From NCBI GenBank assembly GCA_013373175.1, contig JABXII010000018.1:111010-175009 (forward strand): DNA of 64,000 nucleotides. Direction: 5' to 3'. Position 1 is the stretch's first letter. Each line of letters starts with the position of its first letter. The position numbers and the translations under genes are program-made. Below, piece by piece: positions 1 through 9,494 of the stretch. This DNA is from Campylobacteraceae bacterium (GTDB lineage: Bacteria; Campylobacterota; Campylobacteria; Campylobacterales; Arcobacteraceae). The notes under the pieces are model-generated. The model was not told where the DNA came from. It saw only the letters and a program-made list of their open reading frames with translations, and did not search any database.

Positions 1-1583
1 TTTCTAAACCCCATATGTAAAACTAACTTTTCATCAAATTTTGCAGCTATTTTTAACTGTCCTAAATAAGCTTGCTGAAACTTATATGCAGCAATGGGTA
101 AAGCACCAACAAAACCAAATAACTCTCCATTTATAACTTTTAGTAAGCCGTCATCTACGTTTTTTACATTTACAAAAGTTAAAAAAGGATATTTTTGTTT
201 TAAGGTATCTTCAAAACTATAATCTTTTACTATTCCTATTTTTTTACCTTCTAAAGTGTTAATATTATCTGTAAATGGAATATCAAGTTTTGTAGCTAAA
301 ACTAATGGTGTAGAAAGTATTGCAGAAGAAAAATTTAAATACTCTTTTCTTTCTTTTGTTTCCATTCCCAAAGATAAGATATCGCATTTTCTAGATTTTA
401 AAAACTCTAAAGTTTGAGTCCAACTTTCTGTTTTTACTAGATTTATTGGTACACCTAATTCTTTTCTAAATATTTCAAAATAATCTCTACTTAAACCTCT
501 ATGTCTTCCATTTGAATCAATCTCTTCAAATGGCATCCAACTAGGGTCAATACAAAAAGATAACTTCTTTTTCTTTTCTAAATATTTTTTTTGATTTTTT
601 GTTAATGCTGGATTATTTACAAGGGGACTTAAAACAAATTCTTCTAGTTTTCCTATTCTAGATTTATTTTGTACAATACCTGTTTGAACATATGTATCTG
701 CAATTCTTTTTACTCTATTTAAACTTATACTACCTAGTGGATATACAGATTTTAATATAAGGTTTTCTATTTGATTTGCTTCAAAAAGTAGTTCTTCTCT
801 TGTCTTATTTTGAGAATTATACTTTTTCAAAATAATATCAATTAACTCTTCTTTATGTTCTAAAGCATATTTCCAACCTTTTATTGTAGCTTCTCTAAAA
901 GCTTTTACTCTATTTGGATATTTTAAATATTGAGTTTTTGAAGTAAAAAGATTGTTTGTATAAAACTCTGCTCCATAATTTTCTGGATTTATAATATTAT
1001 ATTTTGCACCCTTTTTATTTAGTTTATAAACTTGATTAGTAAGAAAAATAGAAGTCACATCAACTTTCTTTTCTATAAAATCATCTATACTAAAATTTTG
1101 AGGGACATCTATAAAGTCATTTTCTGAAATATTAAACTGATTTAACATTAAATGAAAACCTGAGTTTTTTAAGGCATCTTTTCCACCCATAAACTTTTTA
1201 CCACGAATATCACTTGGAAGCATAATATCTTTTTGAGAAGCTAATACTAAAGGAGAATTTTTAAAAAAGTTTGCAATAAATATTAAATCATCACCATTTA
1301 AATATCTTTCAATAATACTAGAATAAGATATTGCAAAGTTGATTTTTTCACTTAAAACATCATCTATGACAGAATCTTTTTTTTGGTAATTCATTTCTTT
1401 GATTATTACATCTAATCCAACATTATTATAAAAACCTTTCTCTTTTGCAGCATAATATCCTGCATATTCAAATTGATGTAGCCACGAAAGCTGTAGTGTA
1501 ACTTGTGTATTTTTTGCCAATAAGTTAGTTGTAGGGAATAAAAGAATAAGAAAAAAAAGAAAGGTTTTAAACAATGTTTTCAT
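1..1583 (-). CDS. Periplasmic NMT1/THI5-like plus SBP_bac_3-like sensor protein (5' part of gene)
   Basis: The reading frame is open to the left edge, so only the N-terminal 527 codons or so are present. It starts at ATG 1583 behind AAAGGTAAT. A hydrophobic signal segment (residues 1-23, ending LLAK) is followed by an NMT1/THI5-like binding module, with LSWLHQFEYAGYYAAKEKGF near residues 30-50. From about residue 330 there is a second, amino-acid-type solute-binding module (family 3), beginning near LSFCIDPSWMPFEEID. Proteins with this tandem arrangement usually continue into a transmembrane segment and a histidine kinase or GGDEF output, so a membrane sensor is likelier than a free transport protein. 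The output domain lies outside the window. It shares the strand with the AlkC-like gene upstream (77 bp gap). Confidence 0.8.
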   Translation of the reverse strand, partial: MKTLFKTFLFFLILLFPTTNLLAKNTQVTLQLSWLHQFEYAGYYAAKEKGFYNNVGLDVIIKEMNYQKKDSVIDDVLSEKINFAISYSSIIERYLNGDDLIFIANFFKNSPLVLASQKDIMLPSDIRGKKFMGGKDALKNSGFHLMLNQFNISENDFIDVPQNFSIDDFIEKKVDVTSIFLTNQVYKLNKKGAKYNIINPENYGAEFYTNNLFTSKTQYLKYPNRVKAFREATIKGWKYALEHKEELIDIILKKYNSQNKTREELLFEANQIENLILKSVYPLGSISLNRVKRIADTYVQTGIVQNKSRIGKLEEFVLSPLVNNPALTKNQKKYLEKKKKLSFCIDPSWMPFEEIDSNGRHRGLSRDYFEIFRKELGVPINLVKTESWTQTLEFLKSRKCDILSLGMETKERKEYLNFSSAILSTPLVLATKLDIPFTDNINTLEGKKIGIVKDYSFEDTLKQKYPFLTFVNVKNVDDGLLKVINGELFGFVGALPIAAYKFQQAYLGQLKIAAKFDEKLVLHMGFR

Positions 1584-1660
1584 AATATTACCTTTATGTT
1601 ACAACTATAATAACTAATAACAAATAAAATTTTTATTAGAAAGATATTTTATATGAAAGA

Positions 1661-2734
1661 CTAAAAAAGATTGAAAGACTCTTTATATTTAACATCAGAG
1701 TTAATTATTATTTCTATTTGGTGTTCCCCTTTATAATGTTTTCTTGTTGTCATTTCTTTAAAACTTTGTTTTTTTGAAAAACTTTTTGTTTTTGCTTTTA
1801 TTTCGTTTTGACTTATTAAAAACAATTTTCTTGAACTGTTATCTTTGGATTTTTTATAAATAATTGCATATTCAATTCTTAGCTTCCCTAAGTTCTCATT
1901 GCTATGTATATCAAAAGAGAAATTCAGATTTTCTCCTATTTTTAGACTTTTATCACATATGAAATTTTTAACTTCGACATGAGAATTATTTATATACCCA
2001 AATAAACATAGAACTTCTCTATCTCCTTTTTTTAGTAAGGTTCTAGCTGCATGTTTACAAATCCAATCTAACTCTTTTGCTTTTCCAAGATTTGTTTTTA
2101 TAAACTCAATTACTAAATGTGGATTATCCTTTGAAATATCGTTTAGATTATTTGCAACACTTTTTTGTACATACTTTGATTTATCATGCTTTAGCAATTC
2201 AATTATCTCTAAAACTTTTTTTGGATTCTTTTTAAAGCTTGGCAAAGCACATGCCCAAGGAAGTCTAGGTCGACACCCTTCACTTGCAAGCCTTCTTATA
2301 TGTTCGTTTGAAGAGTTTGCCCAATGTTTTATTTTAGACATAGTTTTATCTTCTTCTTTTAAAATAAATTGCCTTATTGCAAACTCACTACTTGAATCTT
2401 GTGTAAAAACTTCTAATGCATCCATAGAGTTTTCAAAATCATCTAAACCGTAAACTTCTACAAAGTCTTGAAAAAACATAGCTTCAAAACCAGTAAAATC
2501 TTTTGAGGCAGGTTTTAGTATTTCAAGTTGTTCTTTATAAGGCAAGGGTAAATATTCATTAAGAGTAATTGCAATATGTCGCATACGCATTTTTAGTTCT
2601 AAAGTTTCCCAAGTAGAATTAAATATAGAGTTTATAAAACTATCAATATCAAACTTTTGATGGTTTTCTTTTATTTTATTTGCTAAATTATTTATATATT
2701 CTTTTGTATATACATTTTTTAATTGCTCTGCCAT
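1661..2734 (-). CDS. AlkC-like DNA alkylation repair protein with Ig-like tail
   Basis: The 357-residue protein resembles the HEAT-like-repeat DNA glycosylases of the AlkC/AlkD superfamily, which excise alkylated bases without flipping them. Recognisable stretches are MRMRHIAITLNEYLP (about 49-63), GFEAMFFQDFVEVYG (about 82-96), the basic RRLASEGCRPRLPWA region (about 146-160), and helical repeats to about residue 245 including KYVQKSVANNLNDISKDNP. The last 100 residues are beta-rich and not HEAT-like, which fits the extra immunoglobulin-like domain known in AlkC but not in AlkD. I therefore favour AlkC. No operon partner suggests adaptive-response control. Confidence 0.78.
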   Translation of the reverse strand: MAEQLKNVYTKEYINNLANKIKENHQKFDIDSFINSIFNSTWETLELKMRMRHIAITLNEYLPLPYKEQLEILKPASKDFTGFEAMFFQDFVEVYGLDDFENSMDALEVFTQDSSSEFAIRQFILKEEDKTMSKIKHWANSSNEHIRRLASEGCRPRLPWACALPSFKKNPKKVLEIIELLKHDKSKYVQKSVANNLNDISKDNPHLVIEFIKTNLGKAKELDWICKHAARTLLKKGDREVLCLFGYINNSHVEVKNFICDKSLKIGENLNFSFDIHSNENLGKLRIEYAIIYKKSKDNSSRKLFLISQNEIKAKTKSFSKKQSFKEMTTRKHYKGEHQIEIIINSDVKYKESFNLF

Positions 2735-2887
2735 GTTTTCTTCTTTTTAAATTGGTTTTGATAATAAGTCATTTGCCCTTATATCTATCTTATTAAAGAA
2801 GTATATTATAGAAGAATTAAAACAAATAGTGAAATTAATGAAATTGTTTATTTTCAGTAAAGCCCAAAACTGTTTGAGCATTAAAAA

Positions 2888-2940
2888 GTAAGAAAGCGAA
2901 GACTTATAAAACTTAATAAGCTTCTTCTTCAACTTTCTTT
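2888..2940 (-). terminator. Possible terminator of the TonB-receptor gene
   Basis: Just after the receptor stop codon on the minus strand, GAAAG..GAAGA pairs with TCTTC..CTTTC around a loop of about 23 bases. The second arm is followed by a T-rich stretch. The long loop and small bulges make this a moderate call. Confidence 0.35.
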
Positions 2941-2945
2941 ATAAT

Positions 2946-5273
2946 CTAAAATTTATATTTCAATTTTGCTGTAAAACTTCTTGGCTCACCATATTGTTTA
3001 CCTGGGTCATTATAATATTTTTCATCAAATAAGTTATCTACATTTGCTTGTATTAGAAGATTTTTATTTAATTTATATTGCATCATCATATTTGCTAAAA
3101 AATAAGATTTTTGAGTTCTTACAAGTTCATCATTACCAAATTTTGTATAAGAGGTTTTACTTTGCCAATCTACTCCTGCACCTATACTAAACTTAGCAAA
3201 TTCATATTTTGTAAAAAAGTTTACAGTTTTTCTAGGATAGGCAATGTTTACTTTTTCATTATTTGCATCTTTAGCTTCAAATTGAGAATAAGCAAAACTT
3301 GTATTCCAGTTATCAGTTATTTCTCCACTTATTTCAAACTCAAAGCCTTTACTTGTTGTCCCTTCTTTTTCTTCATAATAATACTCATTTCTAGAAATAT
3401 ATTTTCCTGCTTGCTCAGCTAAGTTATCTTGTTCTATTCTAAAGACTGTAAAACTTGCATTTAATTTATCATCAAAAAATGAACCTTTTATTCCCGTTTC
3501 ATAACTATTCCCTTCTAAAGGCTCAAGATAGTTTTCATGTATATCTTTTTTATTTTGTGGATTAAAAATACTTGTATAACTCAAATATGTAGAAAAGTTA
3601 TCATTAATCTCATAAACTAACCCAGCATATGGAGTAATTTGTCTATTATGTTCAATCTTTGCATTCTTAACTTTATCCTCTCTTTGCCAATTAGTTATCC
3701 TACTTCCAAGAATAAGCTTTAACTCTTCACTTAATGAAAATCTTCCCACTAAATATGCGCCAAGTTGTTTTGTTGTTATATCATCTATTAAATTCTTATT
3801 TGAAAAGTTAGGCTCAGATATATTTCCATCCCAATTATAAAAATCATTTATTGGTAAATATATATTAGGTGAAGCATAAGCTTTAAATTTTTGATTATTA
3901 TACATAACACCAGCAATTAACTCATGATCTAAATTTGAAAAAGAAAAAGGAACAGAAGTATAAATATCAATATTATCTTGTTTACTAACTGTATCACTAA
4001 GATAGGCTTGTCCCGTTAATCCAGAACCTGTACTTTTATCTAAGTTACCATAAAGATAAAGTAACTTAAGATCAGAATCATCTTTTGTGTGAGAATAGGC
4101 TCCATAAAGCTTGATATCATTTTCAAAAAAGTGTTCTATATTTGCAAAATAGTTTTTATTTTCAGATGCCCAATGACTCCATTTAGGTGCAGTTGATTTA
4201 GACCTACTCCAATGTGCATCGGAACCATCGCTATAAAAAGGAGGTAAACCTCCCCAAGTACTCCCTTTTGGATTATTTTTTTGATAACCAGCACCTAAAG
4301 AAACTCTTGTGGCATCACTTAAATCCATATCAACAACTCCATAAAAAACACTTTTCTTATTTTCATAATAATCATAAAAAGCTTCTTTATCCTCATAAGA
4401 TGTAGCAATTCTTGCTCTTACTGTTTTATCTTCATTTAAAGGCATGCCCACATCTAAAGAAACTTTTCTTTTATTCCATGAGCCACCTTCTACAGTAATA
4501 TCTCCTCCAAAACTATCTTTTTTGGCATGTTTTCTTACTAAGTTTATAGCAGCTGAAGGATTTCCTGCTCCACTTAAAAGACCAGTAGCTCCTCTAACAA
4601 CCTCAACTCTATCATATGCTATTAGGTCTAGTTGACTTTGTCCTGCACTATATCCAGTCTCCCATGAAGTAGTAACTCCATCTAGCTGATAGTTATTTAT
4701 ATCAAAACCTCTTGCTGAAAATTTATTTCTTTCACTATCAAAATTATTAATTGATAATCCAACTACTTTTTGGACAATATCACTTATATCTTCTAAGCCC
4801 ATATCATCAATTTGTTGTGATGTTATTACACTTACTGATTGAGGAGTGTCTTTTATAGAAAGATTCATTCTTGTTGCAGAATTCATAACTGCAGTTGTAT
4901 ATGAACCTGTACCTTCAGTAGAAGTAGAACTTGCCACAATATTCACATCACCTAAAGAGTTTGAATTATTTGAAAGAGTCTTCTTCTTTATAATAATTGC
5001 ACCCTCTTCTATAACAGCTTCTAATCCACTATCTTTTAGTATTTCATTTAGTGCATTTTTAGTACCTTGTACATCACTAATAGCTTTTGAAGTTTTTCCT
5101 TCTAGTAAGTTTCCACTTACAATATATGGTATTTTTGATTTTTTTGAGATTACCTCAATTGCATCTTTTAAAGATTGTTCTTTTATAGAATATTTTATTT
5201 CATCAGCATAGGCATTACAATATAATGCTAATATAGCAATAGGACTTAAAAATTTAATTTTAAGTGAACTCAT
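2946..5273 (-). CDS. TonB-dependent siderophore receptor with N-terminal signalling (STN) domain
   Basis: This 775-residue outer-membrane receptor imports ferric siderophores. It has a signal peptide (1-23, ending CNAYA), an STN domain at about 25-100 (YSIKEQSLKDAIEVISKKSK), a plug at about 125-245 (TPQSVSVITSQQIDDMGL and DRVEVVRGATGLLSGAGNP), and a beta-barrel ending in aromatic YKF. The STN domain is the part that talks to a FecR-type anti-sigma factor. The fecR-like and fecI-like genes lie directly upstream on the same strand, so a FecIRA-style surface-signalling unit is well supported. A Fur-box-like site lies in the 78 bp gap before it. The siderophore cannot be named. Confidence 0.92.
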   Translation of the reverse strand: MSSLKIKFLSPIAILALYCNAYADEIKYSIKEQSLKDAIEVISKKSKIPYIVSGNLLEGKTSKAISDVQGTKNALNEILKDSGLEAVIEEGAIIIKKKTLSNNSNSLGDVNIVASSTSTEGTGSYTTAVMNSATRMNLSIKDTPQSVSVITSQQIDDMGLEDISDIVQKVVGLSINNFDSERNKFSARGFDINNYQLDGVTTSWETGYSAGQSQLDLIAYDRVEVVRGATGLLSGAGNPSAAINLVRKHAKKDSFGGDITVEGGSWNKRKVSLDVGMPLNEDKTVRARIATSYEDKEAFYDYYENKKSVFYGVVDMDLSDATRVSLGAGYQKNNPKGSTWGGLPPFYSDGSDAHWSRSKSTAPKWSHWASENKNYFANIEHFFENDIKLYGAYSHTKDDSDLKLLYLYGNLDKSTGSGLTGQAYLSDTVSKQDNIDIYTSVPFSFSNLDHELIAGVMYNNQKFKAYASPNIYLPINDFYNWDGNISEPNFSNKNLIDDITTKQLGAYLVGRFSLSEELKLILGSRITNWQREDKVKNAKIEHNRQITPYAGLVYEINDNFSTYLSYTSIFNPQNKKDIHENYLEPLEGNSYETGIKGSFFDDKLNASFTVFRIEQDNLAEQAGKYISRNEYYYEEKEGTTSKGFEFEISGEITDNWNTSFAYSQFEAKDANNEKVNIAYPRKTVNFFTKYEFAKFSIGAGVDWQSKTSYTKFGNDELVRTQKSYFLANMMMQYKLNKNLLIQANVDNLFDEKYYNDPGKQYGEPRSFTAKLKYKF

Positions 5274-5299
5274 ACATTTCTCCTTTTATATTATGAAAC

Positions 5300-5318
5300 G
5301 ATTTTAATAATCATTTTT
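5300..5318. promoter_or_regulatory. Fur-box-like site before TonB receptor gene
   Basis: The 19 bases match 14 of 19 positions of the classical Fur consensus GATAATGATAATCATTATC, including an uninterrupted AATAATCATT core. It lies 27 to 45 bp upstream of the receptor start codon. This suggests that iron directly represses the receptor in addition to control through the sigma factor. Confidence 0.45.
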
Positions 5319-5351
5319 AATATAAGACAGAGAAATTTAAAAAAACGGACA

Positions 5352-6338
5352 TCAATTTTCTGTTTTTTTTGAAATTTTTATAAACATATTCTTTTTCTCT
5401 ATTTTTATAGGATAAATCTTTTTAATTGTTTTTAAGAATATATCCAATTGATTTGTAGAAAATTCTCCTGTTATTATATAATTTTCTATTTCTTTATGTG
5501 AAAAATCAAAGGTATAATCATAATACTTTGAAAACTCTGCAAGTGCTTGTTTTAGTGTTAGTTGATTAAAGTTTATTAGATTGTTCTCCCAAATAGCTAT
5601 TTTATTTGGATTCGGTTTTAGATACTTATAAATTTTTCCTTGATTTAAATATATAATACCTTCTGCTCTTGTCAACAATCTAGTATTTACTTTTTTACCT
5701 AAATTATTAAAAGAGTATGTTTTTACTTTCCCTTCTTTTACATTTATAGTTGTTTTATTATTTGAGTTTATTACTTCAAACTTTGTACCAACTACTTCTA
5801 TTTTAATATTATCAGAGTTGATAATAAAAGGTCTGCTTTTATCTTTTTGAACATTAAACATAACTTTTCCATTTGATAAAAAAGCTTCTCTTCTGTTTTT
5901 ATAAAACTTTATATCAAGTTTTGTTTTTGCATCAAGGGAAATAATAGAACCATCAGGTAGACTTTGTGCTGTAATATTTTGTATTTTAGTTAAATAGTTT
6001 TTTTCATATTTTAAACTGTTTTCATCATAAACTCTAAATAATGAAAAAAGTAAAATTAGAACTATCGCTGCTGCACTTGCATAATAAGATTTAACTTTAA
6101 AAGAGAGTTTTGATTTACTTAAGCTTTGATGAACTTCTTGGCTAAGCTTTTGAGTATTTTCTTTTGATAAAGAGTTTGGCATTTGATGAATAAATTTCAT
6201 TCTATTATATATTTTTTGATGATGTAGATTTTTTCTAAGCCAAGATTCAAGCTCTTTTTTTTGAGATTCACTTAAGCCTTCTTTTTCACAAGTAATCCAA
6301 TAAATTGCTTGTTCTTTTATTTTGTTTTCCATGCTCAC
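5352..6338 (-). CDS. FecR-family anti-sigma factor
   Basis: The 328-residue membrane protein has the FecR layout. An N-terminal cytoplasmic sigma-binding region (DUF4880-like, WITCEKEGLSESQKKELESW) is followed by one membrane segment near residues 85-102. The periplasmic FecR domain (about 115-215, LPDGSIISLDAKTKL and VVGTKFEV) leads to a C-terminal STN-like segment (LTLKQALAEFSKYY). It should relay receptor occupancy to the adjacent ECF sigma factor. The reported start is a GTG placed directly after the sigma-factor TAA with AAGGGA six bases upstream. An ATG two codons downstream (6332) is the alternative. The layout implies translational coupling. Confidence 0.9.
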   Translation of the reverse strand: MSMENKIKEQAIYWITCEKEGLSESQKKELESWLRKNLHHQKIYNRMKFIHQMPNSLSKENTQKLSQEVHQSLSKSKLSFKVKSYYASAAAIVLILLFSLFRVYDENSLKYEKNYLTKIQNITAQSLPDGSIISLDAKTKLDIKFYKNRREAFLSNGKVMFNVQKDKSRPFIINSDNIKIEVVGTKFEVINSNNKTTINVKEGKVKTYSFNNLGKKVNTRLLTRAEGIIYLNQGKIYKYLKPNPNKIAIWENNLINFNQLTLKQALAEFSKYYDYTFDFSHKEIENYIITGEFSTNQLDIFLKTIKKIYPIKIEKKNMFIKISKKTEN

Positions 6339-6812
6339 TTAAAATCCCTTCTTAGATAATTCATCTTCAATCTTTATGGTTGCTCTTTTTATAAGTTTTT
6401 CTACTGCATTTGATGTAATATTCATCATTTTAGCAATCTCTTTTCTACTGTAACCATCAACTGTGAATAAAACAAAAGCCTCTTTTGTTCTTTGAGGTAA
6501 GTCATTTACTATTTGCATAAATATTTCTTCATGATTTTGTTTTAATACTATTTCTTCTGGCTGCTCAATTCTTGTTGTAAGAGTAGTGTTTTCTTGTGCT
6601 ATTGTGTTTTTAAATTTTTTTTCTTCAATTGATTCATCTACTGTAATATGCTTTACAATTTTATATAAATAAGCTCTGGGATTTTTGATTTCTCTACTCT
6701 CTTTTATCTCATAAACCTTACTATATGTTTCTTGGACAATATCCTTTGCACGCTCTTTATCTCCAACTAATTTATAAGAATAGTATAGAAGTTCATCATA
6801 ATATCTCAACAT
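6339..6812 (-). CDS. ECF RNA polymerase sigma factor, FecI-like
   Basis: The 157-residue protein has sigma-70 region 2 (about 1-65, including ERAKDIVQETYSKVY) and region 4 with a helix-turn-helix near the C-terminus (SRKEIAKMMNITSNAVEKLI). It lacks regions 1 and 3, as ECF factors do. Together with the downstream FecR-like and STN-receptor genes it forms an iron-responsive surface-signalling unit. A Fur-box-like site lies just upstream of its start. Confidence 0.9.
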   Translation of the reverse strand: MLRYYDELLYYSYKLVGDKERAKDIVQETYSKVYEIKESREIKNPRAYLYKIVKHITVDESIEEKKFKNTIAQENTTLTTRIEQPEEIVLKQNHEEIFMQIVNDLPQRTKEAFVLFTVDGYSRKEIAKMMNITSNAVEKLIKRATIKIEDELSKKGF

Positions 6813-6834
6813 TCCTTGTACCTATAATATTTTT

Positions 6835-6853
6835 GATATAGATTATCATAATG
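6835..6853. promoter_or_regulatory. Fur-box-like site before the ECF sigma gene
   Basis: GATATAGATTATCATAATG matches 15 of 19 positions of the Fur consensus read on either strand. It ends 41 bp upstream of the sigma-factor start codon, a normal place for a Fur operator. This gap (6813-7124, 312 bp) otherwise holds only AT-rich divergent promoter DNA, with TATAAT at 7068-7073 ahead of the chemoreceptor. No gene or RNA was seen in it. Confidence 0.5.
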
Positions 6854-7124
6854 AATCTTATTTTTATTATAAGTACAAGATTTTTTTATAAAGAAAAAAA
6901 ATATTTATATAACTACATAGTCTTATTTTTGGTGGCTCATCCTCTTATTTTTTTACTCTTACATTTATAAAAGTAACACTTTTATGGCTTGTACTTTATT
7001 ATAGCTTTAAAGTTATACTTATTAAGAGTTGATTTGATAATATTAATTCCCTTACTAAGTTATATTTTATAATACTTCTAAATATATATAGTAAATATCA
7101 TTTTTTATACACAAGAGGATTAAA

Positions 7125-9389
7125 ATGAAAAAGAGCCTAAGTTTTTCAAAACGTTTATTTTTAAGTATTATGGGAGTAGTTTTAGTTTCATCAGCAATTT
7201 CTACATATTTAATACAAGATAAGTCGTTTAAAAATAGTAAAGAAACTGCTGAATTATATATGGATAGTATTGCAGATATTAATGTTCAAAAATCAAAAGA
7301 TTTATTAAATAAAGCGGTTGCCATTTCACGTGGATTTGCTTCATATTTTGAAGTTGCATTAAAAAATAATCAAAATCTTAAAAAAGAAGATATTAGAGAA
7401 GTAATGAAAAATATGCTTCTTAAAAATACTGAAGTATTTGGATTATGGGTAGAGATAAATGGTGGAATATTATTTAAAACAGATCCAACATTAGCAAATA
7501 TAGATGGTCATGATAAAGATGGAAGATTTGCACCTTTTATTGTAAATGTAGAGGGTAAGATAAGTGTACTTCCTGGTGCAGATGAAAACTATGCAGATAG
7601 ACCATGGGTAGATGGACCAAGAGAATCAGGAAAAGAGTTTGTCACTAAACCATATTTTTATCCAATAAATGGTGTTCAAACACTAATTACAGCTGCTGCA
7701 CACCCAGTATATTATAAAGGTGAATTTATTGGTACGGTTGGGGTTGATATTGCTTTAAAGAAAATGTCTGAAAGAATAAGAGACCTTAAAATATTTAAAA
7801 ATGGTTATGCAAGTTTAATTACACAAGAAGGTACTATTGTTGGATATCCAGATTTAAAATTTTTAAGTAAAAATATAAATGAGATTTCAAAAAATAAATT
7901 TTTACTTGATTTACCTAAAAAATTACGTGAAAATAAAAAGCTATTTTACAAAGGAATAGATGAGCGAAATGGACTTATGTCTGAGTTTATTGTAATCCCT
8001 TTTGAAATTGAAAGAACTGGTGTATTTTGGGGTTTAATATTATCTGTTCCTATAGAAGAATACCTAGAAAATACAATTTATATTAAATGGTTTTCAATCA
8101 TTTCTGGTGTTATTAGTTTTATTTTAATTGGTATTGTTATTGCTTTTAATACAAGGGTTTTAGATAGAAATTTAAAAAATATCACAAATGGATTAACTTC
8201 CTTCTTTAGCTATTTAAATAAAGAAACATCATCAACTGAACAAATTAAAATCAATTCGAATGATGAATTTGGTGTCATGGCAAAACAGATTAATGATAAT
8301 ATATCAACTATTAAAAGTAACCTAGATGAAGATGTAGCTTTAATTGATGAAGTAAAAGATGTTGTTGAGCATGTAAAAGAAGGTCGAATTAAACAAACTA
8401 TTACTAAAAACTCAAAAGATGAAAGTTTAAACGAGCTTAAAGTTATTATTAATGAAATGCTTGAAATTATGTCTGAAAATATTAGTGATGATTTAAATAA
8501 AATATTAGATGCCCTTAAATCATATCAAAATTTAGATTTTAGACATAGAATTCAAAATGATACAGGAAAAATAGAAAAAGGATTAAATAATTTTGCAAAT
8601 ATCATAAATGAAATGCTTGTTGAAAATAAGAAAACAGGTTTAGTTCTTGCAAAAAGTAGTAAAGTACTACTTGAAAATGTAAATGTTTTAAATACAAATT
8701 CAAATACTTCTGCAGCTTCATTAGAAGAAACAGCAGCCTCTTTAGAAGAGATTACCTGTAATATTACACAAAATACTACAAATGTTGTGAAGATGGCAAA
8801 TTATGCTAAAGAATTAACTACATCTGCAAATGAAGGTAAAAGTTTAGCAGAAGAAACAGTTACTTCAATGAATGAAATTGACGATCAAGTTTCTGCTATT
8901 AGTGAAGCTATTTCTATAATTGATCAAATTGCATTTCAAACAAATATATTATCTTTAAATGCTGCAGTTGAAGCAGCAACAGCAGGAGAAGCTGGAAAAG
9001 GATTTGCAGTTGTTGCACAAGAAGTAAGAAATTTAGCTTCAAGAAGTGCTGAATCTGCAAATCAAATTAAATCTTTAGTTGAATCTGCAATAAATAAAGC
9101 AAACAACGGAAAAGAGATTGCTACAAGAATGATAGATGGTTATCAAGGTTTAAATGGAAATATTTTAAAAGCCATTGAGCTTATTTCAGAAGTAGAAGTT
9201 GCAACAAAAGAACAACAATCAGGTATTGAACAAATTAATGATGCTATCAATTCATTAGATGGAAAAACTCAAGAAAATGCTAATATCTCAAATGAAACAA
9301 AAAAAGTTGCAGATGAAACAGATGATATAGCTAAAGTGATTGTAAAAAATGTAGATGAAAAAGAGTTTATTGGAAAAGAGGATATTTAA
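7125..9389 (+). CDS. Methyl-accepting chemotaxis protein with double-Cache sensor
   Basis: The 754-residue transmembrane chemoreceptor has membrane segment 1 at about residues 10-30 and a periplasmic dCache_1 sensor at about 45-310 ([20 protein letters not shown], then [12 protein letters not shown]). Membrane segment 2 is at about 322-345, followed by HAMP-like and helical linkers and a cytoplasmic signalling hairpin whose tip reads [20 protein letters not shown]. dCache domains of this kind often bind amino acids or carboxylates, but the ligand cannot be told here. It lacks the CheR/CheB tether seen in the receptor at 33 kb, although both share the late motif KEFIGKE. The start follows AGAGGATTAAA. 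It is a single gene, convergent with leuA. Confidence 0.95.
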   Translation: MKKSLSFSKRLFLSIMGVVLVSSAISTYLIQDKSFKNSKETAELYMDSIADINVQKSKDLLNKAVAISRGFASYFEVALKNNQNLKKEDIREVMKNMLLKNTEVFGLWVEINGGILFKTDPTLANIDGHDKDGRFAPFIVNVEGKISVLPGADENYADRPWVDGPRESGKEFVTKPYFYPINGVQTLITAAAHPVYYKGEFIGTVGVDIALKKMSERIRDLKIFKNGYASLITQEGTIVGYPDLKFLSKNINEISKNKFLLDLPKKLRENKKLFYKGIDERNGLMSEFIVIPFEIERTGVFWGLILSVPIEEYLENTIYIKWFSIISGVISFILIGIVIAFNTRVLDRNLKNITNGLTSFFSYLNKETSSTEQIKINSNDEFGVMAKQINDNISTIKSNLDEDVALIDEVKDVVEHVKEGRIKQTITKNSKDESLNELKVIINEMLEIMSENISDDLNKILDALKSYQNLDFRHRIQNDTGKIEKGLNNFANIINEMLVENKKTGLVLAKSSKVLLENVNVLNTNSNTSAASLEETAASLEEITCNITQNTTNVVKMANYAKELTTSANEGKSLAEETVTSMNEIDDQVSAISEAISIIDQIAFQTNILSLNAAVEAATAGEAGKGFAVVAQEVRNLASRSAESANQIKSLVESAINKANNGKEIATRMIDGYQGLNGNILKAIELISEVEVATKEQQSGIEQINDAINSLDGKTQENANISNETKKVADETDDIAKVIVKNVDEKEFIGKEDI

Positions 9390-9444
9390 TATCTTCTTTA
9401 ATGCAAGAAATTGCTAAAGAGTAAATTAAAGTATTACATAAAAG

Positions 9445-9483
9445 ATGAGCCAATAATTATCCTAGGAAAACTTATTGGCTCAT
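9445..9483 (-). terminator. Stem-loop terminator between chemoreceptor and leuA
   Basis: A perfect 12-bp inverted repeat, ATGAGCCAATAA (9445-9456) and TTATTGGCTCAT (9472-9483), encloses a 15-base loop between convergent genes. The better U-run (CTTTTATG) follows the stem on the minus strand, so it mainly ends leuA transcription but may act both ways. Confidence 0.7.
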
Positions 9484-9494
9484 TAGTATTTCAT

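Noticed and set aside
2747..2932. 61-codon ORF on the minus strand between the AlkC-like and TonB-receptor genes
   Set aside because: It has no good ribosome site or recognisable family, its composition is that of AT-rich spacer, and it overlaps the likely receptor terminator.
3111..3422. Plus-strand ORFs within the TonB receptor gene
   Set aside because: Antisense shadows of a well-supported gene, with no ribosome sites of note.
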